A stretch of DNA of 64,000 bases from Stagnihabitans lacustris (GTDB lineage Bacteria > Pseudomonadota > Alphaproteobacteria > Rhodobacterales > Rhodobacteraceae). The stretch is from positions 62,001 through 126,000 of the forward strand of contig NZ_JAPDGS010000003.1 in NCBI RefSeq assembly GCF_025950525.1, in the 5' to 3' direction. Shown here piece by piece: positions 45,026 through 53,684 of the stretch. Position 1 is the stretch's first letter, and each line of letters begins with the position of its first letter. The notes under the pieces are model-generated. The model searched no databases and was not told the origin of the DNA. It was given only the letters and a program-made list of their open reading frames with translations. The position numbers and the translations under genes are program-made.

Positions 45026-45508
45026 ATGGCCGAGGAAAATGGTGCGGCACCGCCGCAAGTGAAGATGCAGGTTCTGGCGCAGTTCATCCGCGACCTGTCC
45101 TTTGAAAACAACGTCGCGCTGAAGGGGCTGACCGGCACCGAAATGCAGCCCGAGGTTCAGGTGGGCGTCAACCTGGACGCCAAGGCACGCAGCCAGCCGA
45201 ACACCTTCGAGGTGAACGCGAAGTTCAAGGTCTCGTCGGTGAACAAGGTGAATGGCGACACGCTGTTCCTGTGCGAGCTGGATTACGGCGGCATCTTCCT
45301 GATCGAAGGCGTTCCGCAAGAGCAGCTGCATCCCTTTTTGCTGATCGAATGTCCCCGGCTGTTGTTCCCCTATATCCGCCGCATCATCTCGGATGTGACG
45401 CATGACGGCGGCTTCCCGCCCTTGAACATCGACAATGTCGATTTCCTGGCCCTGTATCGTCAGGAAATCGCCCGGCGGCAGGCGGCGGCCCAGCCCGCGG
45501 TCAACTAA
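45026..45508 (+). CDS. secB: Protein-export chaperone SecB
   Basis: SecB holds preproteins unfolded for SecA. The 160-residue protein has the family core: VLAQFIRDLSFENN, LDYGGIFLIEGVPQEQLHPFLLIECPRLLFPYIRRII and FPPLNIDNVDF, with an acidic tail region replaced by AAAQPAVN. The ATG at 45026 follows TTGGAGGG; a start four codons upstream is weaker. The transcript ends in a hairpin that contains a parS site. secB beside dnaQ near the origin is a conserved alphaproteobacterial trait. Confidence 0.95.
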   Translation: MAEENGAAPPQVKMQVLAQFIRDLSFENNVALKGLTGTEMQPEVQVGVNLDAKARSQPNTFEVNAKFKVSSVNKVNGDTLFLCELDYGGIFLIEGVPQEQLHPFLLIECPRLLFPYIRRIISDVTHDGGFPPLNIDNVDFLALYRQEIARRQAAAQPAVN

Positions 45509-45538
45509 GTTCAGGCCCACGCCCCGGTGTTTATCAGG

Positions 45539-45594
45539 GCCCCCGGTGGTTTCTGTTTCACGTGAAACAGAGCGTGAACCTCCGGGGGCTTTTT
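45539..45594 (+). terminator. secB terminator with a parS site in its loop
   Basis: GCCCCCGG (45539-45546) pairs with CCGGGGGC (45582-45589) and is followed by TTTTT (45590-45594). The 35-base loop holds the parS palindrome at 45554-45569. The T-run overlaps the dnaQ stop codon from the other side. Confidence 0.7.
45554..45569. other. parS centromere site 1
   Basis: TGTTTCACGTGAAACA is a perfect palindrome and matches the consensus ParB-binding site. It is the leftmost of four identical copies and lies within the loop of the secB terminator, about 2.7 kb left of the proposed origin. Confidence 0.92.
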
Positions 45595-46282
45595 ACTGTC
45601 GTTTCGCCCAGATCGCCGCATCGCCCATCTTGGCGGTAAAGGCCTTGTGCGCCTCGGCCTCGGCTTCGGTCAGGCGGGGGGGCAAAGGCGCGGGGCGCGG
45701 GGCGTGCTTGGTCTTTTGCGTGACACGCGGGCCGGTCTGGGTCGTCACTGCGGCAAGGGCAAAGTCAGGCTGACGGCCGCCGATCAACTCCAGGTAAACT
45801 TCGGCCAGCAATTCGCTGTCCAAAAGCGCGCCGTGCTTTTCGCGGCTGGAGTTATCGACACCAAATCGGCGGCACAGCGCATCCAGTGACGCCGGAGAGC
45901 CCGGGAATTTCTGCTTGGCGATGGCAAGCGTGTCGGTCGCCTGGGTCGTGGGCAGCTTTGGAAGACCGACTTGGGCCAGTTCCGCATTCAGGAACTTCAT
46001 GTCGAAAGCGGCGTTGTGGATGACCATCTGCGCATCACCGACAAAGGCCAGGAAGTCGCGGGCAATCGCCTTGAAGACCGGCTTGTCACGAAGGAAGTCA
46101 TCGCCCAGGCCATGAACCTCGAAGGCCTCTTTCGGCATCGACCGTTCGGGGTTGATATACTGGTGATAGGTCCGCCCGGTCGGCATGTGGTTCAAAAGCT
46201 CCACCGCGCCGATTTCGACGATCCGGTGCCCTTCGGAGGGTTCAAAGCCGGTGGTTTCGGTGTCGAGAACGATTTCACGCAT
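45593..46282 (-). CDS. dnaQ: DNA polymerase III epsilon (proofreading) subunit
   Basis: A 229-residue 3'-5' exonuclease with the three Exo motifs: DTETTGFEPSEGHRIVEIGA (ExoI, residues 7-26), HNAAFDMKFL (ExoII) and HGALLDSELLAEVYLEL (ExoIII) with the His-Asp pair of the DEDDh class. It proofreads within the replicase. The C-terminal ~50 residues are the linker that binds the alpha subunit. It overlaps coaE by eight bases and is the last gene of the maf-aroE-coaE-dnaQ unit. Confidence 0.95.
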   Translation of the reverse strand: MREIVLDTETTGFEPSEGHRIVEIGAVELLNHMPTGRTYHQYINPERSMPKEAFEVHGLGDDFLRDKPVFKAIARDFLAFVGDAQMVIHNAAFDMKFLNAELAQVGLPKLPTTQATDTLAIAKQKFPGSPASLDALCRRFGVDNSSREKHGALLDSELLAEVYLELIGGRQPDFALAAVTTQTGPRVTQKTKHAPRPAPLPPRLTEAEAEAHKAFTAKMGDAAIWAKRQ

Positions 46283-46859
46283 GGCGGCCTCGGATATGGG
46301 TGATCAGCGCCGATACATAGGCGCGGGTGGCGGTCAGGTCGAGCGTTTCGACGATATGGCTGGCGCGGGCGCGTTTGTCGGCGTCGGGCATCTGGCGGGC
46401 AAGTATCTGCGCGAATTGCGCCTCGGTCATGGTGCCGCGCGCAAGGACGCGTTGGCGCTGCAGGTCCGCCGGCGCTGTGACCAGAAGGACGGCGTCCATC
46501 TCGGCCTCTGATCCCTTTTCATACAGCAAGGGAATGTCGAAAACCGCGATGTCAGAGACGGTTTTGGCGGCAAATTCCGCCCGGTCGGCGGCCACCAGAG
46601 GATGAACGACCGCCTCGATCTGCGGCAGGGTCAGGGAGTCCGCCGCGATCAAGGCCCGCAGGGCGGCACGGTCGATGGCGTCGCCCGCCAGCCCTGGAAA
46701 CAGGCTCTGCAAAGGCAGAACGGCCGCTCCACCCGGCGCATAAAGCCGATGCACCGCCGCATCGGCGTCCCAGACCGGAATCCCGGCCTGGGCGAAAAAG
46801 CCGGCCGTCGTGGTCTTGCCCATGCCGATGGAGCCCGTCAGACCCAAGCGGAACGTCAT
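46275..46859 (-). CDS. coaE: Dephospho-CoA kinase
   Basis: The last step of CoA synthesis. A 194-residue P-loop kinase: LGLTGSIGMGKTTTAG (5-20) with the Walker A motif, DADAAVHRLY as the substrate block, IPLLYEKG, and RARASHIVET near the end. The start is the ATG at 46859, which overlaps the aroE stop by ATGA. Confidence 0.95.
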   Translation of the reverse strand: MTFRLGLTGSIGMGKTTTAGFFAQAGIPVWDADAAVHRLYAPGGAAVLPLQSLFPGLAGDAIDRAALRALIAADSLTLPQIEAVVHPLVAADRAEFAAKTVSDIAVFDIPLLYEKGSEAEMDAVLLVTAPADLQRQRVLARGTMTEAQFAQILARQMPDADKRARASHIVETLDLTATRAYVSALITHIRGRHA

Positions 46860-47707
46860 GCGCCCAGCACCGCTTGCCGCAGGTCCTCATCAACCTCGGG
46901 TCTTTTGCCGAACCAGCGTTCGAACCCGGGCGCCGCCTGGTGCAAGAGCATCCCCAGGCCATCGACCACATGTGCGCCGCGCGCCTGCGCCTCGATCAGA
47001 AAGGGCGTCATCAGCGGGGTATAGACGAGGTCGGTGGCGACGCAGCCACGCTCCAGCAGGTCCAGCGGCAAGCGCGAGTCCGGCTTGCCCGTCATACCCA
47101 AAGAGGTCGAGTTGATCACCAGACCCGCGCCTTCCAGCATCTCTCCGGCATGGGTCCAGTCATGGACGACCAGCTTGGCCCCGAAATCCGAGCGCAACTG
47201 CTCGGCCCGCAGGCGGGTGCGGTTGGCTATGCGGATTTCCGGCACGCCGACTTCGATCAGGGCGGCGATGACCGCCCGCGCAGCCCCACCCGCGCCAAAC
47301 AGGGCCACGGGCGCATGAGGCGCCCAATGCGGCGCATGGTGCCGCAGGTTGGCCATAAAGCCCGCGCCGTCGGTGTTATCGGCATGGATCTTGCCATCCT
47401 TGCGGAAAATCAAGGTGTTGGCCGCCCCGATCAGCGCCGCGCGGTCGGTCACAACATCGGCCAGCTGCAAGACTGTTTCTTTATGCGGGATCGTCACATT
47501 GATGCCGACAAACCCCAGACGCGGCAGCATTTTCAGCGCTTCGGGCAAATCCTGTGGCGAAATATCCATCGGCACGTAATGGCCCTTGATGCCATAGCGC
47601 CGCAGCCAATGGCCATGCAGAGCCGGTGAACGGCTGTGGGCGATCGGATGGCCGACGACGCCGGCAAGCGGGATACGGGCCGGCGCTGTTGGGGGCAACT
47701 CGGTCAT
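46856..47707 (-). CDS. aroE: Shikimate dehydrogenase
   Basis: A 283-residue NADPH-dependent enzyme that reduces 3-dehydroshikimate in aromatic amino-acid synthesis. It shows [23 protein letters not shown] with the catalytic Lys, [14 protein letters not shown] and the dinucleotide loop [15 protein letters not shown]. The tail has [12 protein letters not shown]. Both ends overlap neighbours by ATGA (maf upstream, coaE downstream), so the four genes from maf to dnaQ form one tight unit reading away from the origin. Confidence 0.95.
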   Translation of the reverse strand: MTELPPTAPARIPLAGVVGHPIAHSRSPALHGHWLRRYGIKGHYVPMDISPQDLPEALKMLPRLGFVGINVTIPHKETVLQLADVVTDRAALIGAANTLIFRKDGKIHADNTDGAGFMANLRHHAPHWAPHAPVALFGAGGAARAVIAALIEVGVPEIRIANRTRLRAEQLRSDFGAKLVVHDWTHAGEMLEGAGLVINSTSLGMTGKPDSRLPLDLLERGCVATDLVYTPLMTPFLIEAQARGAHVVDGLGMLLHQAAPGFERWFGKRPEVDEDLRQAVLGA

Positions 47708-48294
47708 GATGGGATGAAGCCTCGCAGGGACAGGTAGGTCAGCAGGGGCAGCAAGGGCAGCCCCAAGATGGTAAAGTAGTCGCCTTCGATCTGGCTGAAA
47801 AGCCGGATGCCCTCGGATTCCAGTTGATAGGCGCCCACAGAATGAGAAATCGCCGGCCAGTTGCGGGTGACATAGCCGTCAAGCCAATCCGGGCTGGGCG
47901 TCGCCATCGTCAGGCGCGCCACACCCACATGCCGCCAGACCGGCTTCATGTCGTGATAGAGCACGGCGGCAGAGAGGAGCTGATGGGTCTTGCCCCTGAG
48001 CATCTGGAGCTGCGCCCGGGCCTCTTCCGGCGTGTCGGGTTTGGCGAAGATCTGAGTCCCCAGCGCCAGGACCTGATCACAGCCCAGCACCAGCGCCTGG
48101 GGATGTTTCATAGCCAATTTCAGCGCCTTGGCCTCGGCCAGGGCATCCGCGATATCCCGCGGCGTGGCGCCCTCGGCCTCCAGGCTTTCACGCAGGGTCG
48201 CTTCATCAATGCGGGCGGGATGGGGCGTGACCTCGATCCCGGCGTTGCGCAACAGGGTCAGGCGGATTTCGGACTGCGAGGCAAGAAGAAGCAT
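47704..48294 (-). CDS. maf: Maf-family nucleotide pyrophosphatase
   Basis: A 196-residue Maf-like house-cleaning enzyme that hydrolyses non-canonical nucleotides. The start motif [19 protein letters not shown] (residues 2-20) is the usual S-x-S-x-R-x2-LL loop; [11 protein letters not shown] and the [28 protein letters not shown] block follow. The ATG at 48294 was chosen because the family starts here; the open frame continues upstream into the proposed origin. It is the first gene left of oriC, as in Caulobacter. Confidence 0.93.
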   Translation of the reverse strand: MLLLASQSEIRLTLLRNAGIEVTPHPARIDEATLRESLEAEGATPRDIADALAEAKALKLAMKHPQALVLGCDQVLALGTQIFAKPDTPEEARAQLQMLRGKTHQLLSAAVLYHDMKPVWRHVGVARLTMATPSPDWLDGYVTRNWPAISHSVGAYQLESEGIRLFSQIEGDYFTILGLPLLPLLTYLSLRGFIPS

Positions 48295-48303
48295 GGGGCC
48301 ACC

Positions 48304-48312
48304 TGTGGGTAA
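48304..48312 (-). promoter_or_regulatory. DnaA box-like site 1
   Basis: TTACCCACA on the minus strand, one mismatch from TTATCCACA. It also overlaps the region just before the maf start codon, so DnaA could affect maf expression. Confidence 0.6.
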
Positions 48313-48439
48313 GTCATCGCAAAATGCCGCTTTGTTCTGGCGGGCGAAAGGGGGGATGACGCAAGGGTTGCGATTTCGGCGCAAGTGGGGACGGGAACGA
48401 AAAGGCACTTTCCCCATGTGGACGGCCGCGCACTTGCGC

Positions 48440-48448
48440 TGTGGGGAA
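48440..48448 (-). promoter_or_regulatory. DnaA box-like site 2 (weak)
   Basis: TTCCCCACA on the minus strand, two mismatches from the consensus. Confidence 0.4.
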
Positions 48449-48512
48449 ACGGCGAGGTGGCACATTGGGGGAAAATCGGTCGGGAGAGGCCAAGTCCTTA
48501 AAGCGCTGCGGA

Positions 48513-48527
48513 TTAACGAAATCTTAA
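48513..48527. promoter_or_regulatory. CtrA-type binding site in the origin
   Basis: TTAA (48513-48516), seven bases, then TTAA (48524-48527) is an exact CtrA full site. In Caulobacter CtrA binds origin sites of this form to block initiation. Whether it acts here is unknown, as CtrA is not essential in many Rhodobacteraceae. Confidence 0.55.
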
Positions 48528-48564
48528 GGAATTGACAGAGCCTTTGGCGCCTGAGGTGGCTGAG

Positions 48565-48573
48565 TCGTCCACA
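48565..48573 (+). promoter_or_regulatory. DnaA box-like site 3 (weak)
   Basis: TCGTCCACA, two mismatches from TTATCCACA. It forms the left arm of an inverted repeat with site 4. Confidence 0.45.
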
Positions 48574-48583
48574 GGGTTCTTCC

Positions 48584-48592
48584 TGTGGAGAA
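48584..48592 (-). promoter_or_regulatory. DnaA box-like site 4
   Basis: TTCTCCACA on the minus strand, one mismatch from the consensus, facing site 3 as an inverted pair. Confidence 0.6.
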
Positions 48593-48618
48593 AAGCGGGG
48601 AGGAAATGGACAATCCCG

Positions 48619-48627
48619 TTACCCACA
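48619..48627 (+). promoter_or_regulatory. DnaA box-like site 5
   Basis: TTACCCACA, one mismatch from the consensus, directly beside the AT-rich tract that begins near 48631. The placement next to the likely unwinding element resembles the origin-proximal box of other bacteria. Confidence 0.6.
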
Positions 48628-48682
48628 GGGACTATTACTATCATCATCCTTTCTTTATCTTATCTTTAAAGAAGAGGGTAAA

Positions 48683-49132
48683 ATGATCGAATTCCTGGGC
48701 GAGTGGTATTGGTGGATCAAGGCGGGGCATGTCGTCTCGGTTATCGCATGGATGGCGGGTTTGTTTTATTTGCCAAGGCTTTACGTCTATCATGTCGAAG
48801 AGGTCGAAGCGGGTTCGAAGACCGATCTGATGTTCCAGACCATGGAACGGCGGCTTTTGCGGGCGATCATCGGGCCGGCCTCGGTGGCAACCTGGGTCTT
48901 CGGGCTGTGCCTGGTCTTCACCCCGGGGATCGTCGATTGGACGATGGTCTGGCCCTGGACCAAGGCGGCATCGGTTCTGGGGATGACCTGGTTTCAGCAT
49001 TGGCTGGGCTGGCGGCGGAAGGATTTCGTGGCGGGCTCGAACCGCATCACGGGGCGGCAGTATCGGATGATGAACGAGGTGCCGACGCTGTTGATGTTCG
49101 TCATCGTCGCTTCGGTGATCGTCAAGTTCTGA
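48683..49132 (+). CDS. hemJ: Protoporphyrinogen IX oxidase HemJ
   Basis: A 149-residue membrane enzyme that oxidises protoporphyrinogen IX to protoporphyrin IX. It has four hydrophobic helices; the first contains the conserved WWIKAGHVVSVIAWMAGLFYLPRL with a haem-ligand His, and a later NEVPTLLMFVIV segment closes the protein. GAAGAGGG precedes the ATG. It is the first gene right of the proposed origin and precedes rho, the usual alphaproteobacterial order. With hemH at the left end, two consecutive haem steps are encoded near the origin. Confidence 0.93.
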   Translation: MIEFLGEWYWWIKAGHVVSVIAWMAGLFYLPRLYVYHVEEVEAGSKTDLMFQTMERRLLRAIIGPASVATWVFGLCLVFTPGIVDWTMVWPWTKAASVLGMTWFQHWLGWRRKDFVAGSNRITGRQYRMMNEVPTLLMFVIVASVIVKF

Positions 49133-49158
49133 GGCCCCGGCGCGTTGGGGCGGAATCG

Positions 49159-49187
49159 TTGACTTTGGGGCGGCTTGCGCTTAGATA
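49159..49187 (+). promoter_or_regulatory. Promoter of rho
   Basis: TTGACT (49159-49164) and TAGATA (49182-49187) are separated by exactly 17 bases. The predicted start near 49194 gives an 80-base leader, in keeping with rho autoregulation in other bacteria. Confidence 0.65.
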
Positions 49188-49273
49188 AGCCGTAGCGCGG
49201 CCGTCCGGCCATCCCGCTTTTCCATATCTGACACGCGACAGGCTGGGGGTTCCCGGCCTTTGGGGTTTTGTGC

Positions 49274-50545
49274 ATGACCGTTGAACATCTGAATCTCTCG
49301 GACCTGAAGGCCAAGACACCGGCTGAATTGCTGGCCATGGCGGAAGAGTGGGAGATCGAAAACGCGCCCTCGATGCGCAAGGGCGAGATGATGTTCTCGA
49401 TCCTGAAAGAACATGCCGAAGAAGGTTGGGAAATCGGCGGGGATGGCGTGCTGGAGGTCCTGCAGGACGGGTTCGGGTTCCTGCGGTCGACTTCGGCCAA
49501 CTATCTGCCGGGCCCGGACGATATCTATGTCTCGCCCGAGATCCTGCGGCAGTTTTCTTTGCGCACCGGCGACACGATCGAGGGTGTGATGGCGGCGCCT
49601 CGGGATGGGGAGCGTTATTTCTCGATCACCAAGGTCACGCGGATCAATTTTGACGACCCGGAAAAGGCGCGGCACAAGGTCTTGTTCGACAACCTGACGC
49701 CGCTTTATCCCGATGAGCGGCTGAAGATGGAGGTCGAGGACCCGACGATCAAGGATCGCTCGGCCCGGATCATCGACCTGGTCTGCCCCATCGGCAAGGG
49801 CCAGCGCGCCTTGATCGTGGCGCCGCCGCGGACGGGCAAGACCGTGCTTTTGCAGAATATTGCGAACTCTATCGCGGTGAACCACCCGGAATGTTATCTG
49901 ATCGTCTTGCTGATCGACGAGCGGCCCGAGGAAGTGACCGATATGCAGCGGTCGGTGAAGGGGGAGGTGGTGAGTTCCACCTTCGACGAACCGGCGACGC
50001 GGCATGTGGCAGTTGCGGAAATGGTGATCGAAAAGGCGAAGCGTCTGGTCGAACACAAGCGGGATGTGGTGATCTTGCTGGATTCGATCACCCGTCTGGG
50101 GCGGGCGTTCAACACGGTTGTGCCGTCCTCGGGCAAGGTTCTGACCGGCGGTGTGGACGCCAACGCGCTGCAGCGGCCGAAGCGGTTCTTTGGCGCGGCG
50201 CGGAATATCGAAGAGGGCGGCTCGCTGACGATCATTGCGACGGCGCTGATTGATACCGGCAGCCGGATGGACGAAGTGATCTTTGAAGAGTTCAAGGGCA
50301 CCGGCAACAGCGAAATCGTTCTGGATCGCAAGGTTGCGGACAAGCGGGTCTTCCCGGCCATCGACATCACGAAGTCTGGCACGCGGAAAGAAGAACTGCT
50401 GGTCGAAAAGACCGATCTGCAAAAGACCTATGTGCTGCGGCGTATCCTGAACCCGATGGGGACGACGGATGGCATCGAATTCCTGTTGGGTAAGTTGAAG
50501 CAGACCAAGACCAACGGTGAATTCTTCGATTCCATGAACGCGTAA
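49274..50545 (+). CDS. rho: Transcription termination factor Rho
   Basis: Rho is the RNA-dependent helicase that ends transcription. The 423-residue protein has the N-terminal [20 protein letters not shown] domain, the RNA-binding cold-shock fold (DGFGFLRS), the Walker A loop [14 protein letters not shown], the Q-loop region [16 protein letters not shown] and the R-loop. The ATG at 49274 was chosen; an ATG or GTG two codons earlier is possible, and none has a strong site. mnmE starts one base after its stop codon. Confidence 0.95.
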   Translation: MTVEHLNLSDLKAKTPAELLAMAEEWEIENAPSMRKGEMMFSILKEHAEEGWEIGGDGVLEVLQDGFGFLRSTSANYLPGPDDIYVSPEILRQFSLRTGDTIEGVMAAPRDGERYFSITKVTRINFDDPEKARHKVLFDNLTPLYPDERLKMEVEDPTIKDRSARIIDLVCPIGKGQRALIVAPPRTGKTVLLQNIANSIAVNHPECYLIVLLIDERPEEVTDMQRSVKGEVVSSTFDEPATRHVAVAEMVIEKAKRLVEHKRDVVILLDSITRLGRAFNTVVPSSGKVLTGGVDANALQRPKRFFGAARNIEEGGSLTIIATALIDTGSRMDEVIFEEFKGTGNSEIVLDRKVADKRVFPAIDITKSGTRKEELLVEKTDLQKTYVLRRILNPMGTTDGIEFLLGKLKQTKTNGEFFDSMNA

Positions 50546-50546
50546 A

Positions 50547-51806
50547 ATGGGCGACACGATCTTTGCCCTGGCCTCGGCGCGGGGCAAAGCGGGGGTTGCG
50601 GTTTTTCGGGTCTCGGGGCCAATTGCGGTGGCGTCTGTCGGGCGGCTGTGCGCTGTGCCCGAGCGGATGGGTCTGCGCCGGCTGGTCTGGGGTGAAGTCC
50701 TGGACGAGGCCTTGGTGCTGCGCTTTGCGGCAGGGGCGAGCTTTACCGGCGAAGAGGTGGTCGAACTGCAGGTGCATGGGTCGCTTGCGGTGATCCGGGT
50801 AGTCTCGGAGGCGCTGTTGGCGGTGGGGCTGCGGCCGGCGGAAGCGGGCGAGTTCACCCGGCGGGCGCTGGAGAATGGCCGGCTGGACCTGGCGCGGGTT
50901 GAGGGGCTGGCCGATCTGGTGGATGCCGAGACGGAGGCTCAAAGGCGGCAAGCCTTGCGGGTGTTTTCGGGGGCGATTGGGGCGCGGGCCGAGGGTTGGC
51001 GGGCTAAGCTGATCCGGGCCGCGGCGCTGATCGAGGCGACGATTGATTTTGCCGACGAGGATGTCCCAGTGGATGTGACGCCGGAAGTCCTTGAACTGAT
51101 TGAGACTTTGCAAGCGGAGTTGCGGGCGGAGATTGCCGGATCAGTCGTGGCCGAGCGGGTGCGCGACGGGTTCGAAGTGGCGATCATCGGGGCTCCGAAT
51201 GTGGGGAAGTCGACCTTGCTGAACGCTTTGGCGGGGCGTGAGGCGGCGATCACCTCTGAAGTGGCGGGGACGACGCGGGATGTGATCGAGGTGCGGATGG
51301 ACCTGGGTGGGCTTGCCGTGACGCTGTTGGATACCGCGGGGCTGCGTGAGACCGAGGACCGGGTGGAGGCGATTGGCGTGGCGCGGGCTTTGAAGCGGGC
51401 GGAGCAGGCGGATTTGCGGGTCTTTCTGCTGAGCGCACCGGATGAGGAGTTGATGATGGCGCCGTTGGCGGGTGATGTCGTCGTTCTTGGGAAGGGCGAT
51501 CTGCGCGGTGACGGGGTGTCTGGGCTGACCGGGCAGGGGGTTGATGAGCTGGTTGCGCGGGTTCGGGCGGAGTTGGAAGCGCGTGCGGCTGGGGCCGGGG
51601 TCATGACGCGGGCGCGGCACCGCTATGCGATGGTGGCGGCGGTGGAGGCTTTGGAAATCGCGGCGAATAGGGTAAGGGTGGCGGGGGCCGAACTGGTTGC
51701 CGAAGAGTTGCGGCAGGCGGGGCGGGCTTTGGATGTGCTGGTCGGGCGTGTCGACGTGGAAAACCTGCTGGATGAGATCTTCTCCAGCTTTTGTATTGGC
51801 AAGTAG
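50547..51806 (+). CDS. mnmE: tRNA uridine-34 modification GTPase MnmE
   Basis: A 419-residue GTPase that, with MnmG, makes cmnm5U34 in tRNA anticodons. It shows the folate-binding N-terminal domain ([21 protein letters not shown]), the G1 loop GAPNVGKST (about 214-222), G3 [11 protein letters not shown] and the C-terminal FCIGK. The G4 motif reads GKGD (315-318), where family members usually have N-K-x-D; the Asn is replaced by Gly, which could weaken guanine binding. The gene follows rho by one base and ends three bases before the mnmG start. Confidence 0.94.
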   Translation: MGDTIFALASARGKAGVAVFRVSGPIAVASVGRLCAVPERMGLRRLVWGEVLDEALVLRFAAGASFTGEEVVELQVHGSLAVIRVVSEALLAVGLRPAEAGEFTRRALENGRLDLARVEGLADLVDAETEAQRRQALRVFSGAIGARAEGWRAKLIRAAALIEATIDFADEDVPVDVTPEVLELIETLQAELRAEIAGSVVAERVRDGFEVAIIGAPNVGKSTLLNALAGREAAITSEVAGTTRDVIEVRMDLGGLAVTLLDTAGLRETEDRVEAIGVARALKRAEQADLRVFLLSAPDEELMMAPLAGDVVVLGKGDLRGDGVSGLTGQGVDELVARVRAELEARAAGAGVMTRARHRYAMVAAVEALEIAANRVRVAGAELVAEELRQAGRALDVLVGRVDVENLLDEIFSSFCIGK

Positions 51807-51809
51807 GGA

Positions 51810-53684
51810 GTGTTTCACGTGAAACATTTCGACGTGATCGTGGTGGGTGGCGGGCATGCGGGCGCGGAAGCGGCTGCTGCTGCTGCACGGATGGGTGCCC
51901 GCGTGGCGCTGGTGTCGATGCGGCGGGACCGGATCGGCGTGATGTCGTGCAATCCGGCGATTGGCGGCTTGGGCAAGGGCCATTTGGTGCGCGAGATCGA
52001 CGCGCTGGATGGGATCATGGGTCTTGCAGCGGATGAGGCCGGCATCCAGTATCGGCTTTTGAACCGGCGGAAGGGTCCTGCCGTGCAGGGCCCGCGCGTT
52101 CAGGCGGATCGGAAACTGTATCGCCTGGCGATTCTGGGGATGCTGGAGCGGCAGGCCGGGTTGGAAATCATTGAGGGCGAGGTTGTGGACCTCGTTGATG
52201 AGGCAGGAAAGATCGTCGGCGTGGACCTCGCCGAGGGGGTTCGGATAACGTCGGCTGCCGTAATCTTGACCGCCGGGACATTTCTGAACGGGGTCATTCA
52301 CATCGGGAATGTTCGGCGCTCTGGTGGGCGCGAGGGAGATGTGGCTTCGGTTCGCCTTGGGCAGCGTTTGGCGGGATTTGGACTGGATCGCGGTCGGTTG
52401 AAGACTGGCACGCCGGCACGCCTGGATGGTCGCACGATCAATTGGGCCATTCTGGATCAGCAGCCTGGCGATGAAATGCCCGTGATGATGTCCTTTGCAA
52501 ATCGCTCGCCCAAGGTGCGTCAGGTCGCCTGTGGGATCACGCATACCAACGAACGCACCCATGACATCGTGCGCAGCAACCTTTCCCTTTCGGCCATGTA
52601 TGGCGGCCACATCGAGGGCGTTGGTCCACGCTATTGCCCCTCGATCGAAGACAAGGTCGTCCGGTTCGCCGATAAAAGTGAGCACCAGGTGTTTCTTGAG
52701 CCGGAAGGGCTGGATGACGACACTGTCTATCCGAACGGGATCTCTTCTTCGCTGCCCGCAGAGGTTCAAGAGGCCTATATTCGAAGCATTCGGGGCCTCG
52801 ATTCTGTTCGGATTCTGCAGCCCGGCTATGCCATCGAATATGATTATTTCGACCCACGAGCCTTGGGGCCCGGTCTGGAAACAGTGGTCCCCGGTCTGTA
52901 TTTTGCCGGTCAGATCAATGGCACGACAGGGTATGAAGAGGCCGCCGCACAGGGGTTGGTGGCGGGTGCCGCCGCCGCATCAAGCGTTTTGGGTCGCGAT
53001 GGTCCGATCTTTACGCGTCGGAACAGCTATATTGGTGTGATGATCGACGATTTGCGAATGCGTGGGGTGACGGAGCCCTATCGGATGTTCACATCGCGCG
53101 CCGAGTTTCGCTTGCAGTTGCGGGCTGACAATGCGGATCAGCGGCTGACGTCCATGGGGCGGGATGTTGGCTTGGTGGGCGCCGGCCGTCATGCTGACTT
53201 CCAAAAAAAGATGGCGAATGTTCATGGGTTGCGTGATTGCCTTGCCAATGTCTCTGTGACCCCGGCCGAGTTGCAAGCCGTTGGGATCTCCACAAGCCGA
53301 GATGGCGCCCGGCGTAGCCTGTTGCAAGTCTTAGCGTTTCCTAATGTCTGTTGGGATCAGATCGTTCCTCTGGTGCCCGATGTGGCCACAGCGGACGAGG
53401 CCACGCGGTCCCAGGTCTGGTGTGACGCGCTCTATGCGCAGTATCTTGACCGTCAGGACAATGACGTGGCGGGCCTGGACCGCAATGCGCTGACACCGAT
53501 TCCACGGGAAATCAGCTATCTTGGCCTGCCGGGGTTGTCCAATGAGCTGGCTTCAAAGCTGGAGCGGTTCAGGCCAAGTTCGATCCAAGAGGCTGAGCGG
53601 ATCGAGGGCATGACGCCGGCGGCCTTGGTTTTGATCCTTGCACAATGCCGAAAGTTCGCATCGCTGAAAGCTGTCCATGGCTGA
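51810..53684 (+). CDS. mnmG: tRNA uridine-34 modification enzyme MnmG (GidA)
   Basis: A 624-residue FAD enzyme, partner of MnmE. The FAD loop [12 protein letters not shown] starts at residue 12; the [13 protein letters not shown] block, the [21 protein letters not shown] segment and the IGVMIDDL motif follow. The start is a GTG at 51810 and the first codons coincide with a parS palindrome; a second GTG nine bases later, also within parS, is possible. Codon use appears to shift, with fewer GC-ending codons, from about 52200 onwards. It overlaps rsmG by eight bases. Confidence 0.95.
   Translation: MFHVKHFDVIVVGGGHAGAEAAAAAARMGARVALVSMRRDRIGVMSCNPAIGGLGKGHLVREIDALDGIMGLAADEAGIQYRLLNRRKGPAVQGPRVQADRKLYRLAILGMLERQAGLEIIEGEVVDLVDEAGKIVGVDLAEGVRITSAAVILTAGTFLNGVIHIGNVRRSGGREGDVASVRLGQRLAGFGLDRGRLKTGTPARLDGRTINWAILDQQPGDEMPVMMSFANRSPKVRQVACGITHTNERTHDIVRSNLSLSAMYGGHIEGVGPRYCPSIEDKVVRFADKSEHQVFLEPEGLDDDTVYPNGISSSLPAEVQEAYIRSIRGLDSVRILQPGYAIEYDYFDPRALGPGLETVVPGLYFAGQINGTTGYEEAAAQGLVAGAAAASSVLGRDGPIFTRRNSYIGVMIDDLRMRGVTEPYRMFTSRAEFRLQLRADNADQRLTSMGRDVGLVGAGRHADFQKKMANVHGLRDCLANVSVTPAELQAVGISTSRDGARRSLLQVLAFPNVCWDQIVPLVPDVATADEATRSQVWCDALYAQYLDRQDNDVAGLDRNALTPIPREISYLGLPGLSNELASKLERFRPSSIQEAERIEGMTPAALVLILAQCRKFASLKAVHG
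51811..51826. other. parS centromere site 2
   Basis: TGTTTCACGTGAAACA, identical to the other three. It spans codons 1-6 of mnmG, in the reading frame MFHVKH, so the site is also coding. Confidence 0.92.

Larger units (their letters stand above)
48295..48682. other. Likely chromosomal replication origin (oriC)
   Basis: This 388-base non-coding gap lies between maf and hemJ, which point away from it. It holds five 9-mers close to the DnaA box TTATCCACA: TTACCCACA at 48304-48312 (-) and 48619-48627 (+), TTCTCCACA at 48584-48592 (-), TTCCCCACA at 48440-48448 (-) and TCGTCCACA at 48565-48573 (+). The pair at 48568-48589 forms an inverted repeat with a 6-base spacer. A long AT-rich, pyrimidine-biased tract at 48631-48682 could be the unwinding element. 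A CtrA-type site is at 48513-48527. Gene order around it copies that of Caulobacter crescentus, and the four parS sites surround it. The rest of the gap shows no gene. Confidence 0.85.

Noticed and set aside
48532..48537. Consensus -35 hexamer TTGACA in the origin, as a hemJ promoter
   Set aside because: No acceptable -10 hexamer lies 16-18 bases downstream.
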